From Roseiarcus sp963753135 (GTDB taxonomy: Bacteria > Pseudomonadota > Alphaproteobacteria > Rhizobiales > Beijerinckiaceae): DNA of 64,000 nucleotides. This document shows, piece after piece, positions 15,725 to 25,270 of the stretch. Every line of letters begins with the position of its first letter. The stretch's first letter is position 1. Made by a program: the position numbers and the translations under genes. The DNA lies in assembly GCA_963753135.1 (NCBI GenBank), contig CAVWBA010000004.1:1-64000 (forward strand), written 5' to 3'. The notes below the pieces were generated by a model that saw nothing but the letters and a program-made list of their open reading frames with translations, did no database searches and was not told where the DNA came from.

Positions 15725-17314
15725 ATGAAAGCGCTCACCTTCGCCGGCGTCGCGCTGGCCGCGTTATTAGCGGGCGTGAGCTTCGCTTCGGCAAAGACCC
15801 TGGTCTATTGCTCGGAAGGCAGTCCGGAGAATTTCACGCCCGCGATCAACACCACCGGCACCAGCTTCGACGCCGCGCGTCCCGTCTACAATCGCCTGAC
15901 TGAATTCAAGCGCGGCACGACCGACGTTGTCCCCGGCCTCGCCGAAAGCTGGGAGGTCACCGACGGCGGCAAGACGATCACCTTTCACTTACGCAAGGGC
16001 GTCAAGTTCCATTCGTTGAAGGACTTCAAGCCGACGCGCGACTTCAACGCCGACGACGTCCTGTTCTCGTTCGACCGGCAGTGGAAGCCGGATAACCCGT
16101 ATTACAAGGTCTCCGGCGGCAAGTATGACTATTTCAACGACATGGACATGCCGAAGCTGCTCGATTCGGTCACCAAGACCGACGACGACACCGTCGTCAT
16201 GAAGCTGAAGGAGCCGAATGTCGCCATCCTCGCCAACTTGGCGATGGATTTCATGGCGATCGGGTCGAAGGAATACGCCGACTTCCTGCTGAAGAAAGGG
16301 ACGCCCGAGCAGTTCGATCAGGCGCCGGTCGGCACCGGCCCGTTCTCGTTCGTCTCCTATCAGAAGGATTCCGTCATCCGCTACAAGGCGAACAAGGACT
16401 ATTACGGCGAGAAGCCGCTCGTCGACGACCTCGTCTTCGCCATCACGCCTGACCCCACGGCGCGCTACGCCAAGCTGAAAGCCGGCGAGTGCCATGTCAA
16501 CGCCTATCCCCGGCCGGCCGACCTCGCGGAGATGGAGAAGGATCCGACGCTCAAGGTGATCAGCATGCCGGGTCTCAACGTCGCCTATTGGGCCTTCAAC
16601 GTCACCAAGCCGCCGCTCGACAAGAAGGAGGTGCGACAGGCGCTCGCGATGGCGATCGATCGCGACGCGATCATCAAGGACGTCTATCTCGGCGCGGGAT
16701 CGAAGGCGACGACGCTGATCCCGCCCACGATGTGGTCCTTCAACGACAAGATTCCGGACGTGCCCTATGATCCGGAGAAAGCCAAGGCGATGCTCGCCGC
16801 GGCCGGGGTCAAGACGCCGCTCGACATCGATCTCTGGTACATGCCGGTGTCGCGGCCGTATAATCCCAACGGCAAGCGCATCGGCGAGATGATGCAGGCC
16901 GATCTCGCCAAGATCGGCGTCAACGCCAAGCTCGTCACCTATGAATGGGGCGAGTACCGCAAGCGCCTCGCCGCTGGCGAGGAGACCACCGGCCAGTACG
17001 GATGGACCGGGGATAATGGGGACCCGGACAATTTCTTCTTCCTGAGAGGCTGCCCCGGAGGCAAGCCTGGCGACAGCAATCCCACGAAATGGTGCAACGC
17101 CGAATTCGACGAACTGCTGGCGAAGGCGCGCACCCTGACGAACCAAGCCGATCGGGCGAAGCTCTATTCGCGCATGCAGGAGATCGAGCACGACGAAGCC
17201 CCGGAGCTTCTGCTCGCGCATTCCATCGTGTTCGAGGCCATGCGCTCGAATGTGACCGGCTATAAGCAGAGCCCGCTCGGGACACACGCGTTCGAAGGCG
17301 TCGACCTCAAGTAA
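15725..17314 (+). CDS. Dipeptide-type ABC transporter substrate-binding protein
   Basis: 529-residue periplasmic binding protein of SBP family 5 (DppA/OppA). It has a Sec signal peptide (MKALTFAGVALAALLAGVSFASA), then KTLVYCSEGSPENFTP, and the family signature TITFHLRKGVKFHS. The C-terminal half contains GDNGDPDNFF and the paired Cys around RGCPGGK and TKWCNAEF, as in DppA. The genes for two permeases and two ATPases follow in order, so a peptide or peptide-like ligand is likely. Confidence 0.92.
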   Translation: MKALTFAGVALAALLAGVSFASAKTLVYCSEGSPENFTPAINTTGTSFDAARPVYNRLTEFKRGTTDVVPGLAESWEVTDGGKTITFHLRKGVKFHSLKDFKPTRDFNADDVLFSFDRQWKPDNPYYKVSGGKYDYFNDMDMPKLLDSVTKTDDDTVVMKLKEPNVAILANLAMDFMAIGSKEYADFLLKKGTPEQFDQAPVGTGPFSFVSYQKDSVIRYKANKDYYGEKPLVDDLVFAITPDPTARYAKLKAGECHVNAYPRPADLAEMEKDPTLKVISMPGLNVAYWAFNVTKPPLDKKEVRQALAMAIDRDAIIKDVYLGAGSKATTLIPPTMWSFNDKIPDVPYDPEKAKAMLAAAGVKTPLDIDLWYMPVSRPYNPNGKRIGEMMQADLAKIGVNAKLVTYEWGEYRKRLAAGEETTGQYGWTGDNGDPDNFFFLRGCPGGKPGDSNPTKWCNAEFDELLAKARTLTNQADRAKLYSRMQEIEHDEAPELLLAHSIVFEAMRSNVTGYKQSPLGTHAFEGVDLK

Positions 17315-17371
17315 GGCCGGGCCGGGCTCCGCCAGCCATTTGCGGCGGAACCCGTTGGTTTCGAACCTGCC

Positions 17372-18385
17372 ATGCTCAGCTACTTCCTTCGCCGCATCGC
17401 GCTGACCATCCCGACTTTTCTCGCGTTGATGTTCCTGACCTTCGTGGCGATCCGTCTTGTGCCGGGCGATCCGGTGGAGGTGAGGACCGGCGAGCATGGC
17501 ATGTCGCCCGAGCGGCTCGCCTACTTCCGCCATGAGCTCGGCCTCGACCAGCCGGTGTGGAAGCAGTTTCTCGATTATGTCTGGAAGCTCCTGCACGGCG
17601 ACTTCGGCGTGTCGCTTTCAACGCAACAAAGCGTGCTCAAGGAATTCCTGACCCTGTTTCCCGCGACGCTCGAACTATCCTTCTTCGCCATGCTGTTTGC
17701 GATCGGAATCGGCGTGCCAGCGGGCGCGATCGCCGCGGTCAAGCGCGGCAGTTTCTTCGACCAGGCGCTGATGACGATTTCGCTGTTCGGCTATTCGATG
17801 CCGATCTTCTGGTGGGGCTTGCTGCTCATCATGTTCGTCTCGGTCAACCTCGGCGTCACTGCCAGTGTCGGGCCGCATCGATCTTATCAATTATTATTCG
17901 ACCAGCCGACCGGATTCATGATCATCGACGCTCTTCTGTCCGATCAGCCGGGCGCTTTCCTCGACGCCGTGCGTCATCTCATCCTGCCGTCGATCGTGCT
18001 CGGCACCGTGCCGCTTGCCGTCATCGCGCGCATGACCCGCTCCTCGATGCTCGAAGTGCTGAGCGAGGATTACGTGCGCACCGCGCGCGCCAAGGGGTTG
18101 TCCCCGGCCCGGGTCATCGGCGTTCACGCTTTGCGCAATGCGCTCTTGCCAGTGGTGACGGTGATCGGCCTCTCGATTTCGAGTTTGATGGCCGGCGCGG
18201 TGCTGACGGAGACGATCTTCTCCTGGCCGGGGGTCGGCCATTGGCTCATCAATTCCATCGGCCGCCGCGACTATCCGGCGCTGCAGGGCGGCGTCCTGCT
18301 CATCTCCGCTGTCGTCGTCTTGGTCAATCTAATCGTCGATTTGGTCTATGGCGTCATCGATCCCAGGATACGCCATGCCCGCTGA
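17372..18385 (+). CDS. Dipeptide ABC transporter permease (DppB type)
   Basis: 337-residue inner-membrane permease with about six helices. MLSYFLRRIALTIPTFLAL and FLTFVAIRLVPGDP form the characteristic DppB N-terminus. The EAA loop that contacts the ATPase is SEDYVRTARAKGLSPARV with HALRNALLPV. The gene is intact and overlaps the following permease gene by 11 bases. Confidence 0.93.
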   Translation: MLSYFLRRIALTIPTFLALMFLTFVAIRLVPGDPVEVRTGEHGMSPERLAYFRHELGLDQPVWKQFLDYVWKLLHGDFGVSLSTQQSVLKEFLTLFPATLELSFFAMLFAIGIGVPAGAIAAVKRGSFFDQALMTISLFGYSMPIFWWGLLLIMFVSVNLGVTASVGPHRSYQLLFDQPTGFMIIDALLSDQPGAFLDAVRHLILPSIVLGTVPLAVIARMTRSSMLEVLSEDYVRTARAKGLSPARVIGVHALRNALLPVVTVIGLSISSLMAGAVLTETIFSWPGVGHWLINSIGRRDYPALQGGVLLISAVVVLVNLIVDLVYGVIDPRIRHAR

Positions 18386-19301
18386 CGCCGTCGCGCTGAC
18401 AACGCCAGTCGGCGACGACGCGGCGGCCGTCCTCGGGGAGCCTTCGCCGCTCAGGTCGTTCTGGGCCGCGTTCCGGGAAAACAAAGGCGCGGTCATCGGT
18501 CTCGCCGTCTTTGGCGTCATTGTTCTCCTGGCGCTGACGGCGAATGTCGTCGCGCCCCACTCGCCGATCGCGCAATTCCGTGACGCGGTGCGCGCGCCGC
18601 CGGTCTGGCACGCGGGCGGCTCATGGCGCTTCCCGCTGGGGACCGACGGAGACGGTCACGACATGCTGTCGCGCCTCATCTTCGGGGCGCGCGTGTCGCT
18701 GTTCATCGGCCTTTCCGTGATGTGCGTGTCATTCATTGTCGGCGTGGCGCTCGGACTCGCGGCGGCGATGGCCGGCCCAGTCGTCGATGTCGCCATTACG
18801 CGCTTCATGGATTTGATCATGGCGGTGCCGAGCCTGGTGCTCGCCGTGCTCGTCGTCGCCGTTCTGGGGCCGAGCCTCGCCAACACCATCATCGCGGTGA
18901 CGATCGTCTATCTGCCTGCTTATGTGCGCCTGGCGCGCGCGTCCGCGCTGGGCGAACTCGGCAAGGACTACGTGACGGCCGCCCGCGTGATCGGCGTCGG
19001 GCCGCTCAGGCTGGCTGCTTCGACCGTGCTGCCGAACTGCCTCGCCCCTCTCATCGTGCAGGCGGCGCTTGGCGTGTCGAGCGCCATTCTCGAGGCGGCG
19101 GCGCTCGGCTTCCTCGGCCTTGGCGCGCAGCCGCCAACTCCGGAATGGGGCGCGATGCTGGCCAACTCGCGCGAATTCATTCAGTCCAATCCTTGGATCG
19201 TCGCTTTCCCCGGCTTGGCCATCCTCATCACGGTCGTCGCCATCAATCTCATGGGCGACGGCCTGCGCGATGCGCTCGATCCGAAGATGCGGAGAGGCTG
19301 A
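18375..19301 (+). CDS. Dipeptide ABC transporter permease (DppC type)
   Basis: 308-residue inner-membrane permease. It has the N-terminal cytoplasmic tail and first helix typical of DppC (FRENKGAVIGLAVFGVIVLL), PLGTDGDGHDMLSRLIFGAR, and the EAA loop LGKDYVTAARVIGVGPLRL. The start is MPADAVAL at 18375; an earlier in-frame ATG lies deeper inside dppB. Its stop overlaps the ATPase gene by one base. Confidence 0.92.
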   Translation: MPADAVALTTPVGDDAAAVLGEPSPLRSFWAAFRENKGAVIGLAVFGVIVLLALTANVVAPHSPIAQFRDAVRAPPVWHAGGSWRFPLGTDGDGHDMLSRLIFGARVSLFIGLSVMCVSFIVGVALGLAAAMAGPVVDVAITRFMDLIMAVPSLVLAVLVVAVLGPSLANTIIAVTIVYLPAYVRLARASALGELGKDYVTAARVIGVGPLRLAASTVLPNCLAPLIVQAALGVSSAILEAAALGFLGLGAQPPTPEWGAMLANSREFIQSNPWIVAFPGLAILITVVAINLMGDGLRDALDPKMRRG

Positions 19302-20305
19302 TGGCGCCGCCTCTTCTCGAAATCCGCAACCTCTCCGTCTCGTTCGCCACTCGCCATGGCCCCTTCACCGCGGTCGACGGGTTCGACCTCACGCTCGAGC
19401 GCAATGAAGTGCTGGCGATCGTGGGCGAATCGGGCTCCGGCAAGTCGGTGGCGATGCTGGCGGCGATGGGCCTGTTGCCTCCGACCGCGACCGTGTCCGC
19501 CGACCGCATGGCCTTCGACGGCGCCGACCTCTTGTCGATGAGTGCGGACCAGCGGCGAGGATCGCCGGCAAGGACATGGCGATGATCTTCCAGGAGCCGA
19601 TGTCGTCGCTCAATCCCTGCTTCACCGTCGGCTTTCAGATCGGCGAAACGCTTAAAGCCCACCTCAACCTCAAACGAGCCGAGCGCGAGAGGCGCATCGT
19701 CGAGCTTCTCGCCGAGGTCGGCATTCCCGATCCCGAACGCCGCGCGCCACGCCTATCCCCATCAGCTCTCGGGGGGCATGAGCCAGCGCGTCATGATCGC
19801 GATGGCGCTCGCCTGCCGGCCCAAGCTCCTGATCGCCGACGAGCCGACCACCGCGCTCGACGTCACCATCCAGGCGCAAATCCTCGATCTTCTGATGCGG
19901 GAGCGCCGCGACAACGGAATGGGGCTCGTGCTCATCACCCACGACATGGGGGTAGTCGCCGAAACCGCTGACCGGGTCATCGTCCAATACGCCGGCCAGG
20001 AGATGGAGACGAACCGCACGCGCGAACTCTTCGCCGATCCGCATCATCCCTATACCGCCGCGCTTCTGGCGGCGTTGCCTGAGCGAGCGAACGGCCGGCG
20101 CTTGCCGGCCATTCCGGGCGTCGTGCCCGGGCCATTCGACCGCCCGCGTGGCTGCGTCTTCTCGCCGCGCTGCGCCTTTGTCTTCGACGCCTGCCATGGT
20201 TCCGAGCCGCCGCCAGCCGCGGCCTCGCTTGGCCGCGCGCGGTGTCTCACGCCATTGGTCGCCGGGATTCCGAGCGTGCTTGAGCTGGAAGGATCAGGGC
20301 CATGA
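19301..20305 (+). pseudogene. Dipeptide ABC transporter ATPase (DppD type), two compensating frameshifts
   Basis: The first ATPase of the importer. Frame 1 gives MAPPLLEIRNLSV and Walker A GESGSGKSVAML. After about 19557 the sequence continues in another frame (MAMIFQEPMSSLNPCFTVG, Q-loop). After about 19748 it returns to the first frame (GGMSQRVMIAMALACRPKLL, signature and Walker B LIADEPTTALD, H-loop LITHDMG), through to the oligopeptide C-terminal region with Cys-rich CVFSPRCAFVF. Apparent lesions: one base missing near 19557 and one extra near 19748, leaving about 64 codons out of frame. As written, the Q-loop stretch would be scrambled. Confidence 0.88.
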
Positions 20306-21267
20306 CCGCCATCCTGGAAGCCAGGGGCCTGACGCGGGATTATTCCGTGTCGCGCGGCGCGTTCCGCCCACGCGCGACGGTCAAAGCGCTTAACGGTGTT
20401 TCCTTCGCGCTTCATGCCGGGCGCACGCTGGCGGTGGTGGGCAAATCCGGCTCGGGCAAATCGACGCTGGCGCGGCTCCTGGCTTTGATCGAAAATCCGA
20501 CCGCCGGCTCGCTTCTGATCGACGGCGAAGACGTCGCTAATGCAAGCGCGGCCGAGAAGGGCGCGCCTCAGGCGGGAAATCCAGATCGTCTTCCAGAACC
20601 CCTATGGCTCGCTCAATCCGCGCCAGACGATCGGCAAGGCGCTCGAGGAGCCGCTGCTCGTCAACACGAGCCTCGGCGCAGCAGACCGCAAGGCCGAGGC
20701 TCTGTCGATCATGGCCAAGGTCGGCTTAAGGCCCGAATACTTATCATCGCTATCCGCATATGTTCTCCGGCGGCCAGCGCCAGCGCATCGCGATCGCGCG
20801 CGCTCTCATGCTGAAGCCGAAGATCCTGGTGCTCGACGAGCCGGTGTCGGCGCTGGACGTTTCGATCCGCGCGCAGGCGCTCAATCTGCTCGCCAGCTTG
20901 CAGGAGGAATTCGCTCTCGCCTATGTGTTCGTCTCGCACGATCTTTCGGTCGTGCGCCATATCGCCGACGAGGTGATGGTGATCTATCTCGGCAAAACGG
21001 TCGAGCTCGGCGAGCGGGCGGCAATCTTCGATTTCCCCGCAGCATCCTTACACGCAGGCGCTCCTGTCCGCGACGCCGGTCGCCGACCCGACCGCCAGGC
21101 GCCAGCGCATCCTGCTTTCCGGGGAGCCGCCGTCGCCATTCGCGCCGCCGCCGGGATGTCCGTTCAATCCGCGCTGCCGGCTTGCCTTCGATCGCTGCCG
21201 CGTCGAGGAACCGCCGCTCGAGGTGAAGCAGGCGCGCGACGTCGCCTGCTGGGCTGTCGCGCCATGA
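20302..21267 (+). pseudogene. Dipeptide ABC transporter ATPase (DppF type), three frameshifts
   Basis: The second ATPase. Walker A GKSGSGKSTLARLL is in the first frame, and IVFQNPYGSLNPRQTIG is in a second frame after an extra base near 20556 (GGG run). HMFSGGQRQRIAIARAL with Walker B VLDEPVSALD and VSHDLSVVRH is in a third frame after an extra T near 20740. The C-terminal HPYTQALLSATP and CPFNPRCRLAFDRC need a further shift at a CCCC run near 21037. All segments look fully conserved. The stop overlaps the GMC gene as ATGA. Confidence 0.88.
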
Positions 21268-22877
21268 GCGAGGAGACTTACGATTTTATCGTGGTTGGCG
21301 CCGGCTCGGCAGGCTGCGTGCTCGCCAATCGGTTGAGCCGCGATCCCAAGAACCACGTTCTCGTCATCGAAGCTGGCGGGCGCGACAATTGGATCTGGTT
21401 CCATATTCCCGTCGGCTACCTCTACGCGATCGGCAATCCGCGCGCGGACTGGATGTTCAGAACCGCGCCCGAGCCGAACCTGGGCGGCCGCTCGATCGCC
21501 TATCCGCGCGGCCGGGTGGTGGGCGGATGCTCCGCCATCAACGCCATGATCTATATGCGCGGCCAGGCGGCCGACTATGACGGGTGGCGCCAGCTCGGTC
21601 TTGCCGGCTGGGGCTGGGACGACGTGCTGCCCTATTTCCTCCGCCAGGAGGACCATCATGGGGGCTTGGCCGAGCTGCATGGGGCGGGCGGCGAATGGCG
21701 GGTCGAGCGCCCGCGCGTGTCCTGGCCGATCCTCGACGCGGTGCGGGAGGCTGGGGTCGAAATCGGCATTCCGAAGATCGACGACTTCAATCACGGCGAC
21801 AATGAAGGCTCGGCCTATTTCGAGGTCAACCAGCGCCGCGGGCGGCGTTGGAGCGCAGCGACAGCGTTTTTGAAGCCGATCCTCAAGCGGCCGAACCTGC
21901 GGCTCGAGACAGGCGCGCATGTCGAGCGCATCCTGTTCGAGGGTCGCCGCGCCATCGGCCTGCGCTATAGCCAGTACGGCGTCACCCACGAGGCTCGGGC
22001 GAGGGGCGAAGTCGTTCTTGCGGCCGGCGCGATCGGCTCGCCGCAGCTTTTGGAAGTCTCAGGCGTTGGCGCGCCGGATCGCCTCCAGGGAATCGGCATC
22101 CCCGTTCTTCATGCGCTGCCAGGGGTCGGCGAACATCTGCAGGACCATCTGCAGCTGAGAGCGATCTTCGGCGTTACGGGCGCGCGCACGCTAAATGCCG
22201 ATTATCAGTCGCTTCTGCGGCGGGGCATGATGGGGCTCGACTATGGTCTCCGGCGGCGCGGGCCTTTAACCATGGCGCCGTCGCAGCTTGGCCTGTTCAC
22301 CAAGTCCTCGCCCGACTACGCCACCGCCAATATCGAATTCCATGTCCAGCCGCTGTCGCTCGACCGGTTTGGCGAGCCGATGCACCCCTATCCGGCGATC
22401 ACGATCAGCGTCTGCAACTTGCGGCCGGAAAGCCGCGGTTCGACCCATGCCTCGAGCCGCGATCCGCGCGCCGCGCCGGTCATCCAACCGAACTATTTGT
22501 CGGCCCTCGCCGATCAGCGGGTTGCGGTGGATTCCATTCGTCTTACCCGTCGCCTTGCCGCCGCGCCTGCGCTCGCGCGTTACGCGCCCCAAGAGCTTAA
22601 GCCTGGCGCAATGCTGCAGTCGGACGATGAGCTTGCGCGGGCCGCGGGCGAGATCGGGACGACGATCTTCCACCCTGTCGGGACCGCGAAGATGGGATTG
22701 ACGCAGGATCCGTTGGCCGTGGTCGATCAGCAGCTCAAGGTTCACGGTCTCATGGGGCTACGTGTCGCCGACGCGTCGGTGATGCCGCGCATAACCTCCG
22801 GCAATACCGGCTCTCCGACGATGATGATCGCCGAAAAGGCGGCCGAGATGATCCTCGCCGACGCGAGAGCCGCCTGA
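21264..22877 (+). CDS. GMC-family FAD-dependent oxidoreductase (choline dehydrogenase-like)
   Basis: 537-residue flavoprotein alcohol dehydrogenase or oxidase. FAD-binding: YDFIVVGAGSAGCVLANRLS (N-terminus, beta-alpha-beta), EAGG, and GMC signature 1 in PRGRVVGGCSAINAMIYMRG. Signature 2 is GAIGSPQLLEVSGVG near residue 260. The catalytic His lies in TIFHPVGTAKMG and the C-terminal Asn in SGNTGSPTMMIAEKAAEMI. It overlaps the DppF-type gene, so it is probably part of the transporter operon and may oxidise an imported alcohol. The substrate is unknown; members include choline, alcohol and polyethylene glycol dehydrogenases. Confidence 0.9.
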   Translation: MSEETYDFIVVGAGSAGCVLANRLSRDPKNHVLVIEAGGRDNWIWFHIPVGYLYAIGNPRADWMFRTAPEPNLGGRSIAYPRGRVVGGCSAINAMIYMRGQAADYDGWRQLGLAGWGWDDVLPYFLRQEDHHGGLAELHGAGGEWRVERPRVSWPILDAVREAGVEIGIPKIDDFNHGDNEGSAYFEVNQRRGRRWSAATAFLKPILKRPNLRLETGAHVERILFEGRRAIGLRYSQYGVTHEARARGEVVLAAGAIGSPQLLEVSGVGAPDRLQGIGIPVLHALPGVGEHLQDHLQLRAIFGVTGARTLNADYQSLLRRGMMGLDYGLRRRGPLTMAPSQLGLFTKSSPDYATANIEFHVQPLSLDRFGEPMHPYPAITISVCNLRPESRGSTHASSRDPRAAPVIQPNYLSALADQRVAVDSIRLTRRLAAAPALARYAPQELKPGAMLQSDDELARAAGEIGTTIFHPVGTAKMGLTQDPLAVVDQQLKVHGLMGLRVADASVMPRITSGNTGSPTMMIAEKAAEMILADARAA

Positions 22878-23350
22878 TGTGGGAGGAGATGCAAACCCTT
22901 AAGCCGGATGGGCGCCAGTCGGAGACGGCGCTGATGATCGCACGCGGGGTGCGGCGGCTGCTCCGGGCGCGGGGCTTCTCGAGTTTGACCGAGCTTTCGC
23001 TGACCGACGGGCGCCGCGCCGACATCGCTGCGGTCAACAGCGACGGCGAAGTGCTGATCATCGAGGTCAAGTCATGCGCCGCGGACTTTCGCGCTGACCG
23101 CAAGTGGCGCGGCTATGTCGCTTGCTGCGACCGGCTCTATTTCGCCATCTCGGAGCACACCCCGGCCGACTTGATGCCTCCGGAGGCGGGTCTCATCGTG
23201 GCGGACCTTTATGGCGCTGAAATCGTGCGGGAAGCCGAGCTTAAGCGCATGGCCTCAGCCAGCCGCCGGGCGTTTTTGCTGCGCTTCGCCCTGGCGGCTG
23301 CAGACCGGCTGCACCGTCTGGCCGATCCGGCGGCGCCTCCGGAATTCTAA
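22877..23350 (+). CDS. mmcB: MmcB-family DNA repair protein
   Basis: 157-residue protein with a PD-(D/E)xK-like nuclease core: ELSLTDGRRADIAAVN, then VLIIEVKSCAADFRADRKW, with Asp, Glu and Lys at the expected spacing. MmcB of Caulobacter is a mitomycin C resistance factor linked to ImuB/DnaE2 mutagenic repair. The start overlaps the GMC stop by one base (TGATG). Confidence 0.85.
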   Translation: MWEEMQTLKPDGRQSETALMIARGVRRLLRARGFSSLTELSLTDGRRADIAAVNSDGEVLIIEVKSCAADFRADRKWRGYVACCDRLYFAISEHTPADLMPPEAGLIVADLYGAEIVREAELKRMASASRRAFLLRFALAAADRLHRLADPAAPPEF

Positions 23351-23416
23351 TCGGTGAGCGCCGCTCAGGCCCGGCGTGCGTCGCGTGGATTGCTCGAACT
23401 CCTGGAGGTCTGCCCG

Positions 23417-23446
23417 CAAAAAGAAAGGGCCGCCTCGCGGCGGCCC
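23417..23446 (-). terminator. Rho-independent terminator of the PEP-CTERM gene
   Basis: A perfect 8-bp stem (GGGCCGCC / GGCGGCCC) with a TCGC loop. On the minus strand it is followed by TTTCTTTTT. It lies 27 bases after the stop of the gene at 23473-24129. Confidence 0.85.
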
Positions 23447-23472
23447 CTGTCATACGTTTCGGAAAGGACGGA

Positions 23473-24129
23473 TCAAATCGCGCCCAGCGCCATCTGGCCC
23501 TTCTTCGAGTTCCGACGGAACGCCGCATAGCCCAGGCCGGCAAATCCGAGGGCCAACATCGCCCAAGTCGACGGCTCCGGAACCCCAGAACCAAGGCTGA
23601 ATTCAAAGGCATTCTTACCGGAATCGCTGAAGGCAATCGTCGTAAATGGCGCAAGGCCAGAGATGGTCACCCACTCGTTGTTCTGCGGCGAGGCCTGATT
23701 GCCGGTTCCGAGTGCTCCCATCGTTACCAATTGGCTGCCAGTCAGCGTGTAACCATCAACCGTGATCGCAATTTGGTTGAGGATGCCATCGACGTTCGTA
23801 GCGTCAATCGAGCCCCAATAGATGCTGATGCCGGTCTGAGGCGTCGCAAAAGTCGCCGTTTCCGTCTTGCCGTTTTGGACGGCCATATAGGTCGTATCGC
23901 CCATCCCCAGCGGAGCTGCATACTGACCTTGGAGACTTCCCTTCTCGGTCAAGCCGGTTCCGGACCACATTGTGGTGCCAACCATAAAGTTGCTCTCGCC
24001 GGCTGGCAAGGAAGCGAAGTACTGTGGATCCGCCGGTCCTTCCGGCCCAAACGTGACCACCGCGGCGCTCGCCGCCCCGGTCAAGGCCAACCAGGCCAAC
24101 CCGGTCGTCGCCAACAAAGTTCTGCGCAT
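23473..24129 (-). CDS. PEPxWA-CTERM sorting domain protein
   Basis: 218-residue secreted protein. It has a signal peptide (MRRTLLATTGLAWLALTGAASA), a beta-rich mature domain with Ser/Thr/Gly-rich strands (YMAVQNGKTETATFATPQTG), and a C-terminal sorting signal GVPEPSTWAMLALGFAGL followed by a basic cluster (FRRNSKKGQ). In this family exosortase removes the CTERM tail, and the protein goes to the surface or matrix. No exosortase gene is in the window. It has its own promoter and terminator. A second member lies upstream in the same direction. The binding partner or role is unknown. Confidence 0.88.
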   Translation of the reverse strand: MRRTLLATTGLAWLALTGAASAAVVTFGPEGPADPQYFASLPAGESNFMVGTTMWSGTGLTEKGSLQGQYAAPLGMGDTTYMAVQNGKTETATFATPQTGISIYWGSIDATNVDGILNQIAITVDGYTLTGSQLVTMGALGTGNQASPQNNEWVTISGLAPFTTIAFSDSGKNAFEFSLGSGVPEPSTWAMLALGFAGLGYAAFRRNSKKGQMALGAI

Positions 24130-24164
24130 CTTAAAAATCCCCTAATCGGCCGCACACAACTCTA

Positions 24165-24193
24165 CGGGTAGCAGCACAAAGGAAGTCTGTCAA
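24165..24193 (-). promoter_or_regulatory. Candidate sigma-70 promoter of the PEP-CTERM gene
   Basis: On the minus strand TTGACA is followed after 17 bases by TACCCG, a perfect -35 with a weak -10. The -10 box ends about 36 bases before the ATG at 24129. An inverted repeat CAAGCGCTTG overlaps the -35 box. Confidence 0.45.
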
Positions 24194-24586
24194 GCGCTTG
24201 CGCTGCGACGCCCATCCTGGATCAAGTGCAAAAAAGACTATAGCCGACCGCTGGAAACAATTGATTCTGTTTGATTTTTTACCAGAAAGCGGGCCGACGT
24301 AAAGGTAGTCCCACGATTCAAACGGCAATAGGATCTTCGGCGGCGCAAAAAATCTGCCTCGAGTGGGTCCAAGAAGTTGGCGGTTCCCTCTCCCACTGCT
24401 CTGGACCAGTTGATTGGGGTTCCCAAGCGTTTCCGACGGCGCCCATCATCGTATTTAGCGAATTTCGGTCAACCACCAGCGCTGCGGTCCAGCCTCCTGT
24501 CGGACGCATTTACCCGTCTCCCGGGCGTTGGAACTCCGAGAGCCCTCCGACGCGCGGGCGCGAAGCTCACGGACAGAGCCCAGTCG
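24194..24586. other. Gene-free stretch between two PEP-CTERM genes
   Basis: About 390 bases with less GC than the surroundings and several A/T tracts (around 24228-24290). Short open frames exist on both strands, but none has a ribosome-binding site together with a recognisable product. No repeat, RNA gene or hairpin terminator was recognised. Confidence 0.4.
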
Positions 24587-25270
24587 TCAAACGGAAGGAA
24601 TCTCGTTCCCGGCCATTCGGCCGAGGTTCAAGCGCTTACGGAATCCGGCGCAGCCGAGAGCGGCAAAGCCAAGCGCCATCATGGCCCAGGTCGACGGTTC
24701 AGGAATAGAAGGCGTGATAATCGACGTGTTGGAGAACGAGACGCTCGGGATGTTGTCGCCCACTTGGGTGGCGCTAAACGAGAGCACAACCGGCGAATTC
24801 GTGAAGTGGCCCTGGCTATCGGTTAGCGTTCCCGTCAGGGTGACGCCGATAAAATCAGGGTCAGCACTCGGATCGGTAACGATCGACGTCACCGTGGTCA
24901 GTGTTTCGGTGAACGTGTCCATGCCAGGCCCGACGACCATCGGCCACGACAGGATAACGTCGGCTCCGAGCGGGCCAGGCGTTGACCCATAAATGATCGC
25001 ATTGCTGGTCGTTGGTGTGGTTGCCCCGGTAAGTGTGATCGTATCGAACTCATTTAGCCCGGAAGCGTCGCTAGGCCCGAGAGACGTAACCAGCTCGATC
25101 GCGTCAACGAAGTCGAGGTACGTCGAGTCGCTCAAGGACGAACCGTCGTGAACGATACTCCCATCAAGCGCACTGAAGTTGAAGTCGATTGTGGCTGCTT
25201 CCGCAGCGCCCCCCGCCCCGAGCGTAACGAACATAGCGGCCCCGAGAGCCGCAATTGCGGTACGCTTCAT
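24587..25270 (-). CDS. PEPxWA-CTERM sorting domain protein, second copy
   Basis: 227-residue secreted protein. Signal peptide MKRTAIAALGAAMFVTLG through AAEA, then a Thr/Ser/Asp-rich beta domain (TDPSADPDFIGVTLTGTLTD). The C-terminal signal is SIPEPSTWAMMALGFAAL with basic FRKRLNLGR. The ribosome-binding site AAGGGGGA precedes the ATG. Apart from the sorting tail it shares little obvious sequence with the 23473-24129 protein, so the two share a sorting route rather than a recent duplication. Confidence 0.87.
   Translation of the reverse strand: MKRTAIAALGAAMFVTLGAGGAAEAATIDFNFSALDGSIVHDGSSLSDSTYLDFVDAIELVTSLGPSDASGLNEFDTITLTGATTPTTSNAIIYGSTPGPLGADVILSWPMVVGPGMDTFTETLTTVTSIVTDPSADPDFIGVTLTGTLTDSQGHFTNSPVVLSFSATQVGDNIPSVSFSNTSIITPSIPEPSTWAMMALGFAALGCAGFRKRLNLGRMAGNEIPSV

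Noticed and set aside
17340..17372. GGTTTCGAACC, reminiscent of a tRNA T-arm
   Set aside because: No acceptor, D or anticodon stems can be formed around it, and it sits 15 bases before the dppB-type start.
24377..24826. Plus-strand frame reaching into the second PEP-CTERM gene
   Set aside because: Arg/His-rich translation with no start signal; the opposite strand codes for a signal peptide and a CTERM tag.
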